Below are positions 16,391 through 24,266 of a stretch of DNA of 46,191 nucleotides, piece after piece. The stretch's first letter is position 1. The number at the start of each line of letters is the position of its first letter. Made by a program: the position numbers and the translations under genes. The DNA lies in NCBI RefSeq assembly GCF_000337495.1, contig NZ_AOIS01000011.1, forward strand, positions 95,670 to 141,860. The letters are read 5' to 3'. A model generated the notes under the pieces. It searched no databases. It saw only the letters and a list, made by a program, of their open reading frames with translations, and was not told the DNA's origin. Source of the stretch: Haloterrigena salina JCM 13891 (GTDB taxonomy: Archaea; Halobacteriota; Halobacteria; Halobacteriales; Natrialbaceae).

Positions 16391-17671
16391 ATGAGCGGCG
16401 CGGCGAGGCGCCGACGGGTGGAGGGGGCGGCGCGGGTGCTCCCCCGGGCGGTCAGCGGGCTCGGGCTCCTGTCCGCCGGCGGTTTCGTCGCGTGGTGCCT
16501 CTGGTTCCGTTCGCTTCTGTCCCCGACGGCCGTCGTCGTCGGGTTCGCCACCGTTTTCCTCCCCGCGCTCGCGCTCGTCTGGGCCGGGTTCCAACTCGCC
16601 CGGGGCGGTATCAGCCGCGACCGGTACGGACGAGTCGTTCGGTGGTCTTTCGGCGGCGCGATCGTCTTTTTGGCGGTCAACGGCTTCGTCATGGCGTTGT
16701 TCCCCTGGAACGGCCTCGCCGGTAACCTCGCCTGGGCGCAGTTCTCGCTGAACGCGGGGGGCGGGGCCGGCTTTCTCGTCGGCTACGTCGAAGCGCGAGC
16801 GATCCAGCGGGAGGTCGAGGCGACGGCCGCGGTCGCCCGCGCCGCACAACTCGAGGAGGACCGCGAACTGCTCACGTATCTCAGCGACCTCCTGCGCCAC
16901 GAGGTGTTGAACAGCACCCAGATCATCGGCGGCCACGCGACGTTGCTCCTCGAGGAGGCCGACGACTCGACGCGAGAGTCGCTCGAGGCGATCGACCGCG
17001 AAAGCGAGAAATTGACCGACGTGATCGACGATATTCGCGCGATGCTGAACGCGACGCAGCCGTCGGCGGGCCGCGCCGTCGTCGCGCTCGACGACGTCCT
17101 GTCCGACGAGATAGCGGACGTAGAGCGGCGGTTCGACGACGTCGGGGTCGAGGCGTCGGTTCCGGACGGCGTGCGCGTCGAGGGGAACGAGGGGATCGGG
17201 TGGATCTTCGCGAACCTCCTCGAGAACGCCGTCGAACACAACGACGGCGAGTCGCCCCGCGTCGAGGTGACGGTCGCGACGACGGACGAAACCGTTACCG
17301 TGCGGATCGCGGACGACGGGCCCGGCATTCCGACGCCCGTCCGAGAGACGCTGTTCGACCGACGGACCGACAATCACGGGCTGGGGCTGTACCTCGTCCG
17401 GATTCTGGCGACGCGGTACGGCGGGCGCGTCGATCTCGCGGAGACCGGACCCGACGGGAGCGTCTTCGCCGTGACGCTATCGCGGGCCGGCGACGGGCGA
17501 ACCGCTGAGGCCTCGGATCGTCACCGAAACGGCTTTCGTCGCCGGCGGGAGCCGAGAACGGGAGTCGACGACGGAGACGATCTCCGCCGATCGGGAACCG
17601 ACCGAGACGAAACCGAACGAACGAGACGGGATCGACCGGGCGCGATCGACTCCGCCGCGGGACGGTCCTGA
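16391..17671 (+). CDS. Membrane-bound sensor histidine kinase
   Basis: A 426-residue sensor kinase. About four membrane spans fill residues 18-130 and probably form the sensory unit. The kinase core follows: His170 in LLRHEVLNSTQIIGGH (a HisKA-like H box), N box NLLENAVEHND, G1 DDGPGIP and G2 NHGLGLYLVRILATRYGG. The C-terminal 65 residues are a highly charged Arg/Asp tail without known fold. I chose the ATG at 16391 rather than a TTG 18 codons upstream because the membrane domain starts just after it. It has no adjacent response regulator and converges with the CDF gene 14 bp away. The signal is unknown. Confidence 0.85.
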   Translation: MSGAARRRRVEGAARVLPRAVSGLGLLSAGGFVAWCLWFRSLLSPTAVVVGFATVFLPALALVWAGFQLARGGISRDRYGRVVRWSFGGAIVFLAVNGFVMALFPWNGLAGNLAWAQFSLNAGGGAGFLVGYVEARAIQREVEATAAVARAAQLEEDRELLTYLSDLLRHEVLNSTQIIGGHATLLLEEADDSTRESLEAIDRESEKLTDVIDDIRAMLNATQPSAGRAVVALDDVLSDEIADVERRFDDVGVEASVPDGVRVEGNEGIGWIFANLLENAVEHNDGESPRVEVTVATTDETVTVRIADDGPGIPTPVRETLFDRRTDNHGLGLYLVRILATRYGGRVDLAETGPDGSVFAVTLSRAGDGRTAEASDRHRNGFRRRREPRTGVDDGDDLRRSGTDRDETERTRRDRPGAIDSAAGRS

Positions 17672-17685
17672 AATATCGTCGCCGA

Positions 17686-18597
17686 TCACCGCTCGTCGAG
17701 TCGCTCCTTCCACTCGCCGATCCCCGACGGGTCGAGGTGGACGTGGGCGTCCCCGACGTCCTCGAGGTCGCGCACCCGGTCGACCAGCTCCGACTCGACG
17801 TCGTGGGCCTTCCGGAAGGGCATGTCGCCGTCGACCTCGACGTGGACCTCGACCTCGAGGACGGTGCCGTCGTAGAAGACGGTCAGGTCGTGGACGCCCT
17901 GAACGTCGGGGTGGCTGCGGAGGGTCTCGATGATCTCCGCCCGTTTCTCGGGGCTCGCCGCGGCGCCGATGAGGTAGTCGACGTTCTCGCGGCCGATCTC
18001 GACGCCCTGATAGACGACCAGCAGGCTGACGAAGCCGCCGGCGATCGGATCGAGCAGCGGCTGGCCCAGCAGGACGCCGACGACGCCGACGACCGCGGCG
18101 AAGGAGGTGTAGATGTCGTTGAGGCAGTCGACCGCCAGGGCCTTGAGCGCGGTCGAGTTCAGCGCCTCGTTGATCACCGTCGTGTAGCGGTAGACGAGGT
18201 ACATATCGACGATCGAGAACGCGAGCGCCCCGAGCAGGAGCGGGCTGAACTCGACCTCGACGCCGTGGAGGATGCCCTGTGCGGACTCGTAGAGCAGGTT
18301 CAGTCCGAGGAGGGCGATAACGGCCCCGACGAACAGCGCCGTCAGCGGTTCGATCCGGTCGTGGCCGTGCGGGTGGGTGTCGTCGGGCTCGTCGTAGGAG
18401 CTGCGACCCCAGACGAGCACGACGAGGCTCGCGATCAGATCGGCGATCGAGTGGGCCGCGTCGGCCAGCAGGGCGACGCTGCCGAAGAGCAGCCCCGCGG
18501 CTCCCTCGACGACGATCTTCACCGCGTTCCCGAGAACGTTGACTACCGCCGCGCGCGTAAAGCCCCGCTGCCCGCTCCCGGCGCCGTCGGTGGCCAT
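17686..18597 (-). CDS. Cation diffusion facilitator (CDF) family metal transporter
   Basis: Proton-driven exporter of a divalent metal such as Zn2+, Mn2+ or Fe2+. The 303-residue protein has about six spans beginning AAVVNVLGNAVKIVVEG. The second span carries the metal-site residues in LLADAAHSIADL, and a matching VDCLNDIYTS lies in a later span (the usual paired HxxxD/DxxxD sites). A His-rich loop DDTHPHGHDR lies between. The C-terminal cytoplasmic domain (about 210-300, HPDVQGVHDLTVFYDG and VEVHVEVDG) is the ferredoxin-like dimerisation and metal-sensing domain. Start: the ATG at 18597; the longer open frame upstream is Arg-rich and unlike the family. It is divergent from the crcB pair over 219 bp. 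Confidence 0.9.
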   Translation of the reverse strand: MATDGAGSGQRGFTRAAVVNVLGNAVKIVVEGAAGLLFGSVALLADAAHSIADLIASLVVLVWGRSSYDEPDDTHPHGHDRIEPLTALFVGAVIALLGLNLLYESAQGILHGVEVEFSPLLLGALAFSIVDMYLVYRYTTVINEALNSTALKALAVDCLNDIYTSFAAVVGVVGVLLGQPLLDPIAGGFVSLLVVYQGVEIGRENVDYLIGAAASPEKRAEIIETLRSHPDVQGVHDLTVFYDGTVLEVEVHVEVDGDMPFRKAHDVESELVDRVRDLEDVGDAHVHLDPSGIGEWKERLDER

Positions 18598-18816
18598 GGC
18601 ACGGTCTAGAGCCAGTCTAACCTTGGCTCTTTTCCTTCCGTCGGCGGCGGGAGCGACGCGCCGCCGGGCCGAGCGCTCGAGGCGTCGTTTCGCAATCCTG
18701 ATACCGATCGTGTGAGAACTCCCACCGTCTTCGATTCGACGGTCGGACCGTTCGCGATCGGCTGATCGCCTCGCCGACGGGCCGCATTCAGAACCGCCCC
18801 TTCCCACCGCCCACTC

Positions 18817-19230
18817 ATGACCGCCGACACTCCGCTCGTTCGCCTCGAGACGCTCGCGTTGGTCGCCGTCGGCGCGTTCGCCGGGGCGAACCTCCGCTTT
18901 TTCGCGATGGGGTTGGGATCCGACGTTCGGGCGGTGCTTGCGGTCAACGCCCTCGGAAGCACCGCGCTCGGCTTCATCGTCTACGAAGCCGAGTACGCGG
19001 GCCTCCTGGGCCGGCGGTCGCGGCTCTGCCTCTCGACCGGCTTACTCTCGTCGCTGACGACCTACAGCACGTTCGCGCTCCAGACCGCGCTGGCGACCGA
19101 TCCCGTCGTCCTCGTCGCTATCGTCGCCGGCAACTACGGGTTCGGCTTCGCGGGCGTCCTCGCGGGGCGAGCCGTCGCGCGTCGACTCGGTTCGGTCCTC
19201 GAGCCCGAAACGGGCGGTGAGACGGCGTGA
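18817..19230 (+). CDS. crcB: CrcB/FluC fluoride channel subunit, first copy
   Basis: Small four-span protein (137 residues) of the fluoride channel family, which releases cytoplasmic F-. Conserved features: GAFAGANLRFF in the first span, VNALGSTALGF in the second, and the third-span GLLSSLTTYSTFALQT, which corresponds to the phenylalanine box (usually TTFSTF). Here the first Phe is Tyr and the preceding glycine pair is replaced by serines. Start: the ATG at 18817. It overlaps the next crcB by 4 bp, so they are coupled. In species with two adjacent copies the channel is usually an antiparallel heterodimer; this copy looks like the more diverged subunit. No fluoride riboswitch is recognisable upstream. 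Confidence 0.9.
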   Translation: MTADTPLVRLETLALVAVGAFAGANLRFFAMGLGSDVRAVLAVNALGSTALGFIVYEAEYAGLLGRRSRLCLSTGLLSSLTTYSTFALQTALATDPVVLVAIVAGNYGFGFAGVLAGRAVARRLGSVLEPETGGETA

Positions 19231-19589
19231 GCCTCGAGCCGGCGCTGGTCGTTGGAATCGGCGGGGCGATCGGCGCCGTGCTCCGCCACTTGGTCTCGCT
19301 CCGGTTGGCCAGCGAGCGGTTCCCGTGGCCCACGCTGGCCGTGAACGTCCTCGGGAGTTTCGGCTTCGCGCTCGCCCTCTTCGCGGGCGCCGGCGAGTCG
19401 ACGCTCCGACTGGTCGGGACCGGAATCTGCGGCGCGTTCACTACTTTCTCGTCGTTTTCCGTCGAGACCGTCGGGTTGTACGAGCGCGGCGACCGGCGCC
19501 TGGCCGTCGCTAACGCGGCCGGCAACCTCGCGCTCTCGCTGTCGGCGATCGGACTCGCGTGGGCGATCGTCGACGTCGGGCCGCTGTGA
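19227..19589 (+). CDS. crcB: CrcB/FluC fluoride channel subunit, second copy
   Basis: 120-residue four-span fluoride channel subunit. It keeps the canonical motifs: GGAIGAVLRHL in the first span, VNVLGSFGFAL with the pore-lining Asn in the second, and GICGAFTTFSSFSVET with the full phenylalanine box in the third. The GTG start at 19227 overlaps the preceding subunit's stop codon, implying translational coupling and equal dosage. Compared with the first copy, the pore motifs are closer to consensus, so this may be the subunit that supplies the working F- pathway in a heterodimer (inference). It is located in the cytoplasmic membrane. Confidence 0.92.
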   Translation: MSLEPALVVGIGGAIGAVLRHLVSLRLASERFPWPTLAVNVLGSFGFALALFAGAGESTLRLVGTGICGAFTTFSSFSVETVGLYERGDRRLAVANAAGNLALSLSAIGLAWAIVDVGPL

Positions 19590-19638
19590 TCGACTCGAGC
19601 GATCCGAGACACGTCCGCAGAACGGACCCACGAACCGA

Positions 19639-20748
19639 TCAGAGACGCGGCCTCTCGAGGCGACGCTCCTCCGCGTCTGCTTTCGCTTTTGATTCCGTCG
19701 CCGCGGCGTCGCCGCTCGAGTCACCGCCGTTGCGCAGCAGTCTGTACCCCGCGTAGACGGCCCCCGCGACGAGTCCGGCTCCGAGCGCGCTCGCGCCGGG
19801 GAGTTCCCGCCGCTGGCGGAGGCTCGTGTAGAGGCTCGTCTCGGCGACGTGGCCCTCGTAGCCGCCGCGTTGCTCGAGGCTGCCGGTCGGCTCCTCGAGG
19901 CCGTCCGGGGCGTCGGGACGCGGCGGATCGCCGGTGCGCTGCTGCCGGTAGAAAACGGTCTCCATGATCGTGTCCATCAGGCGCGCGGCGTGCTGTCCGA
20001 GGACGGTCGTCCCCTTGCCGCCGGCGCCGACGGTCACCTCGTGCTGGGGGTTCTCGGCGGCGTGGAGGATGGCCCGGGCGACCGTCTCCGGCGCGTAGAC
20101 CGGCGCCGGCAGCGTCGCTTCCTCGTCCATGTGATTCTTCGCGTGGTCGGGGAACGGCGTGTCGATCGCGCTCGGCTTGATCAGCGTCACCGAGACCGGC
20201 GCGTCCTCGCGCTCGAGTTCCATCCGTAGCGTCTCGGTAAAGCCCTTGACGGCGTGTTTGGAGGCCGAGTAGCTCCCCTGCAGGAGGACGGCGCGCTCGG
20301 AGACGATGCTGCCGACGTTGACGATCGCACCCTCCCGACCGCTGGATTTGAAGTGATCGGCGGCCTCGAGCGAGCCGTAGAGCAGCCCCCAGACGTTGAC
20401 GTCGAACTGGTCGCGCATCTCCTCGATCGGAACGTCCTCGAGCTCGCCGTAGATGGAGACGGCCGCGCCATTGACCCAGGTGTCGAAGCCGCCGTACGTG
20501 TCCTCGGCGACTCGCCGGATCTCGCGGACGTCGTCGCGGTCGCTGACGTCGGCGACGACGGACGTCGCCTCGCCGCCGTCGGCCTGGATCTCCGCGGTCA
20601 ACTGCCGGAGGGCGTCCTCGCTTCGGGCGGCGACGACGACGCTGGCACCCTGATCGGCGGCCATCCGCGCGGTCGTCAGTCCGATCCCCGAGGACGCGCC
20701 GGTGATCACGATCACCTGCTCGTCGAGCGGCTTCAGCTCTGGGTTCAT
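19639..20748 (-). CDS. Short-chain dehydrogenase/reductase with C-terminal membrane anchor
   Basis: NAD(P)-dependent oxidoreductase, 369 residues, longer than the usual 250-280. The Rossmann dinucleotide motif TGASSGIG is at residues 16-23, the NNAG-like motif reads VNGAAVS, and the catalytic pair is Tyr160 and Lys164 in YSASKHAVKGF. After the core (to about residue 250) there is an Arg/Pro-rich linker and, near the end, one hydrophobic segment (ASALGAGLVAGAVYAGYRLL) followed by charged residues, suggesting a membrane anchor. I start at MNPELKP (20748); the upstream frame is unrelated. The substrate is unknown; relatives include retinol- and steroid-dehydrogenase-like SDRs. It converges with the crcB pair. 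Confidence 0.85.
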   Translation of the reverse strand: MNPELKPLDEQVIVITGASSGIGLTTARMAADQGASVVVAARSEDALRQLTAEIQADGGEATSVVADVSDRDDVREIRRVAEDTYGGFDTWVNGAAVSIYGELEDVPIEEMRDQFDVNVWGLLYGSLEAADHFKSSGREGAIVNVGSIVSERAVLLQGSYSASKHAVKGFTETLRMELEREDAPVSVTLIKPSAIDTPFPDHAKNHMDEEATLPAPVYAPETVARAILHAAENPQHEVTVGAGGKGTTVLGQHAARLMDTIMETVFYRQQRTGDPPRPDAPDGLEEPTGSLEQRGGYEGHVAETSLYTSLRQRRELPGASALGAGLVAGAVYAGYRLLRNGGDSSGDAAATESKAKADAEERRLERPRL

Positions 20749-21126
20749 GGTTCGTCCCCGTACTACGGGCTCGATCGGCCTTGCACTCGGCCCCTGTATG
20801 GGCATGGCCGCGGCCGCCGGGGTCGTTCCGGCGGACTCGAGCGGAGACGTCGGCCTCGGTCGACATCGAGCGGCGAGTCGGTCGGCCTCGATCGGCGGAC
20901 TATCGGACGCGTCGCGTGTCCGACGTCGGGCCCGCGTCAGCTACGCGTCAGACCGTCAGTCGAACGTCTGACTGAATTTCAAGTGTCCGACCGTGGGCTC
21001 GGTCTGTATGGACCCTGCCCCACGACCCCCTCGAGATACCCGACGCCGAACGGACCGAGACACCCGGTTCCCACCACACCGAGACGCTCACGCGCGAAGC
21101 GAACGCCGCAAACGGAGGCCGGGTCG
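20749..21126. other. Gene-free stretch
   Basis: 378 bp between the SDR start and the small membrane protein. It should hold the SDR promoter on the left. I find no further gene, RNA or repeat. Confidence 0.4.
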
Positions 21127-21267
21127 ATGATCAGCTTCCTCAGGACGATGCCGATTCGAAAAAGGAGCGAGACGCTCGTCCCGTTCGCGCTGGCCGCGGT
21201 GATCGCCATCCTCGGGGCCCTCGTCTACCTCGAGCTCGTGACCGTACTGCTCGAGTACGCTGACTGA
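21127..21267 (+). CDS. 46-residue single-span membrane protein
   Basis: A short basic N-terminus (MISFLRTMPIRKRSE) is followed by one hydrophobic span (VPFALAAVIAILGALVYLELVTVLL) and an acidic end (EYAD), so it is predicted as N-in with one span. Start could be the ATG at 21127 or the internal ATG at 21148. It converges with the PhoU/TrkA-C gene, 13 bp away. Function unknown. The basic-inside, acidic-outside charge pattern supports a real small membrane protein. Confidence 0.5.
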   Translation: MISFLRTMPIRKRSETLVPFALAAVIAILGALVYLELVTVLLEYAD

Positions 21268-21280
21268 GCCGACGAACCGA

Positions 21281-22489
21281 TCAGGCCCGTGCGAGGTCCT
21301 CGAACGCCGCCGCGGACGTCCGCGTCCCCTTCGAGATGAGGACGTCCCCGCCCTGTAGTTCGGCGTCGGCGTCGGTGACCAGTAGCCAGCCCTCGCCGGG
21401 CCGCCGAATCGCGATCACCGACATGGTCGACTCGACGTCCGGAACGCCGCCGGTCACGGCGATGCCGTCGAGGTCGCTGCCGGGCTCGACCTCGACGCGC
21501 GTGATGATCTCGTCGCTCTCCTGGACCGCCAGCTGAACGACCGGATGGACGTCGATATCCCGGAGCACGCCCTCGCTGATGTCGATCGCCGCGTCGCTGA
21601 TGGCCTCCGTGCTGGTTCCCAGTCGGATCAGGCCGCGCAACACGACGGGGTCGTCCGCGTCCGCGGCCGCCCGGAGCGTCCAGGCCTCGAACCGCGACTG
21701 CATGGCGTCGACCTCGACCTCGAGGTTGCGCACCTCCTCGGCGAGTTCGGCGCTGTCGAACAGCACGCTGCTGTAAGCCAGGTCGACCGCCAGCTCCGAG
21801 AGGTTCTTCATGTGGATGATGGTGTCCACCGCCCGCTCTAAGTCGGGAATGCCGGGATCGTCGACCGACGGCGACTCGTAGACGTCGCCGGTCAACTCCT
21901 CGCAGACGTCGCCGATCGACGGATCCGGGCCGCGCAGCAGCGCGACGTCATCGCTCTCGACGGTCGTGTTGGGGCCGGGGTTGAGCAGCCACTCGTCTCC
22001 GCGGCGCAGGGCGATGACGCGGACGCCCGTCTCGGACTCGAGGTCGATGTCCTGGAGGGTTCGATCCGCGTAGACGGAGTCGGGATCGACGACGCCCCGG
22101 ACCAGCGTCTCCGCCGCTTCGGGCAACGCCGCGCGCATGGCCTCGGGCAGCCCCATCTCCTCCAAGACGATCTTAGCGATGTCGCCGGCCGCGTCGCTGA
22201 TCTCGTCCGCGGCGGCGACGATCCCGAGGACGGGGGCTAGCTCCTCCGCATCGGCCGGCTTGCGGACGGCCATCATGAGGCTCATCCGCGCCCGGAGCTT
22301 GAGCACGTCCATCCGCTCTTCCAAGCGGAGCACTTCCCGCGCGAGGTCGGCGTTGCGGTGGAGGACCGCCGAGTACGAGAGGTCGATGAGCAGCTCCGCC
22401 GTGTCCTTCATCTCGACGAGCACGTCCTTGACGCTGACCGGCTCGTACTCGATCGATACCGACGACGTTTCCCCCTCGAGCGGGTCCAT
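21281..22489 (-). CDS. Double PhoU/TrkA-C domain regulatory protein
   Basis: A soluble 402-residue protein built as an internal duplication: PhoU-like helical domain (about 15-110), TrkA_C/RCK_C domain (about 115-200, VRVIALRRGDEWLLNPGPNTTVESDD), second PhoU-like domain (about 220-310, MKNLSELAVDLAYSSVLF) and second TrkA_C domain (about 320-400, MSVIAIRRPGEGWLLVTDADAELQGGDVLISKG). The two halves can be aligned by eye (MKDTAELLIDLSYSAVL with MKNLSELAVDLAYSSVL). This is the COG3273-type architecture. It has no membrane part, so it presumably binds a small ligand and regulates an ion channel or transporter. From memory, relatives often lie next to MgtE halves; here the MgtE pair is about 10 kb away. 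Start: the ATG at 22489. Confidence 0.85.
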   Translation of the reverse strand: MDPLEGETSSVSIEYEPVSVKDVLVEMKDTAELLIDLSYSAVLHRNADLAREVLRLEERMDVLKLRARMSLMMAVRKPADAEELAPVLGIVAAADEISDAAGDIAKIVLEEMGLPEAMRAALPEAAETLVRGVVDPDSVYADRTLQDIDLESETGVRVIALRRGDEWLLNPGPNTTVESDDVALLRGPDPSIGDVCEELTGDVYESPSVDDPGIPDLERAVDTIIHMKNLSELAVDLAYSSVLFDSAELAEEVRNLEVEVDAMQSRFEAWTLRAAADADDPVVLRGLIRLGTSTEAISDAAIDISEGVLRDIDVHPVVQLAVQESDEIITRVEVEPGSDLDGIAVTGGVPDVESTMSVIAIRRPGEGWLLVTDADAELQGGDVLISKGTRTSAAAFEDLARA

Positions 22490-22630
22490 AGCACGAACTC
22501 GGTTACGCGGCGAAAAAAGCGTTTCCCGCATCGATCGTCAGGGACGCCGGGCGGACGCGACCGCGACTCGACGAATCGGCCGGAGACAGGTCCGACACGG
22601 TTTTGGCGGGGCACAGAGAACCCACGGGCA

Positions 22631-24010
22631 ATGATCGATCGGACCTACCTGCGCGAGAACCCCGAGGAGGTACGCGAGGCCCTCGACGACCGCGGCGCCG
22701 ACGTCGACCTCGACGAGATCCTCGAGATCGACGAGCGCTGGCGCGAGCTGAAGGCCCGCGGCGACGAACTCCGCCACGAGCGCAACCAGATCACCCAGCA
22801 GATCGGGGAGCTGGTCGCCGAAGGCAAAGACGAGGAACGCGAGGAAGCGATCGAGCAGTCGAAAGAGCTCAAATCGGAGATCGAAGACGTCGAGACCGAA
22901 GCCGACGAGCTCAAGGACAAACTCGACGAGCGGCTGCTCGAGGTTCCCCAGATTCCCCACGAGAGCGTCCCGAAAGGGGTCGACGAGCGCCACAACGTCG
23001 AGGACCGGCGCTGGGGCTTCGACGACCTGCGCGACGTCCCCGACGACATCGTCCCCCACTACGATCTCGGCGAGGAGATGGACATCATCGACGAACAACG
23101 CGGCGCGAAGACGACCGGCGGCGGCTTTTACTTCCTCAAGGGCGACGGTGCCCGCCTTGAGCACGCGCTGATCCAGTTTATGCTCGACGTCCACCGCGAG
23201 CAGGACTACGTCGATATTTTCCCGCCGGTGCCGATCAACAGCGAGTCGATGCAGGGGACCGGGCAGTTGCCGAAGTTCGCCGACGACGCCTACCGGCTGG
23301 GGGGTAGCAACGAGGAGGACTACGAGGACGACGATCTCTGGCTCTGTCCCACCGCGGAGGTGCCGGTCACCAACATGTACGCCGACGAGATCCTCCTGCA
23401 GGACGACCTTCCGCTCAAACACCAGGCCTACACGCCGAACTTCCGTCGCGAGGCCGGCGAGCACGGAACCGAGACTCGCGGCATCGTCCGCGTCCATCAG
23501 TTCAACAAGGTCGAACTCGTCAACTTCGTCGAACCCGAGGAGAGCTACGACCGCCTCGAGGAACTGCTCGGCGAGGCGGAGGAAGTCCTCCAGCGACTCG
23601 GCCTTCCCTACCGCGTGCTCGAGCTCTGTACCGGCGATCTCGGGTTCAAGGCCGCCAAACAGATCGACCTCGAGGTCTGGGCCCCCGCCGACGACATGGA
23701 CGACGGCCCCGAGGAGGGCGGCCGCTGGCTCGAGGTTTCGACGGCCTCGAACTTCGAGGACTTCCAGGCTCGACGGGCCGGCCTCCGATATCGCCCCGAG
23801 CGCCACGAGTCGGCGGAGTACCTCCACACCCTGAACGCCTCGGGCGTCGCGATTCCGCGCGTGATGGTGGCCATCCTCGAGTACTACCAGAACGAGGACG
23901 GCACCGTGACGGTCCCCGAACCCCTGCGGCCGTACATGGGCGGTCAGGAGGTCATCGAGGGCCACGAGAAGGTCGGCGAGAGCGCGCTCGGTGCGGGCGA
24001 GCGGGAGTAA
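22631..24010 (+). CDS. serS: Seryl-tRNA synthetase
   Basis: Charges tRNA-Ser with serine. The 459-residue protein has the N-terminal tRNA-binding domain MIDRTYLRENPEEVREAL with its long antiparallel coiled coil (about residues 30-110). The class II catalytic core has motif 2 (NFRREAGEHGTETRGIVRVHQF) and motif 3 (STASNFEDFQARRAGLRYR, near the end). This is the common bacterial/eukaryotic-type SerRS found in haloarchaea, not the methanogen type. The ATG at 22631 is fixed by the family N-terminus; the longer open frame upstream is not coding. It is divergent from the PhoU/TrkA-C gene and convergent with EF-2. Cytoplasmic. Confidence 0.97.
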   Translation: MIDRTYLRENPEEVREALDDRGADVDLDEILEIDERWRELKARGDELRHERNQITQQIGELVAEGKDEEREEAIEQSKELKSEIEDVETEADELKDKLDERLLEVPQIPHESVPKGVDERHNVEDRRWGFDDLRDVPDDIVPHYDLGEEMDIIDEQRGAKTTGGGFYFLKGDGARLEHALIQFMLDVHREQDYVDIFPPVPINSESMQGTGQLPKFADDAYRLGGSNEEDYEDDDLWLCPTAEVPVTNMYADEILLQDDLPLKHQAYTPNFRREAGEHGTETRGIVRVHQFNKVELVNFVEPEESYDRLEELLGEAEEVLQRLGLPYRVLELCTGDLGFKAAKQIDLEVWAPADDMDDGPEEGGRWLEVSTASNFEDFQARRAGLRYRPERHESAEYLHTLNASGVAIPRVMVAILEYYQNEDGTVTVPEPLRPYMGGQEVIEGHEKVGESALGAGERE

Positions 24011-24266
24011 GCGCATCTCGGCGCTGGTGGTAGCTCACTTCTCGAACGCTTCTCGAGTCCGTTTCACTCGTTCATCGCCGCGAGCGTCGAGCCGGTCAAC
24101 TGCGAGTCGTTCGTTCTCCGAGCGAGCAAAAAATAGTCCCTCGAGCGGCGGTGAACTGAGCGGATCAGTCGCAGCCGCTTTGAGGTTCGAAATCGTCGAG
24201 AGGCAGAGATAGCACTCGAGGCGAAAAATAACGGAAGAAATCGCGGTTGCGAGCGGCGAGTCGACC

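Noticed and set aside
18598-18816. Fluoride riboswitch upstream of crcB
   Set aside because: I looked for the crcB-motif core (GGNGAUGG and CUGAUGA-like parts) and found no convincing match; a CCTGATACC stretch alone is not enough.
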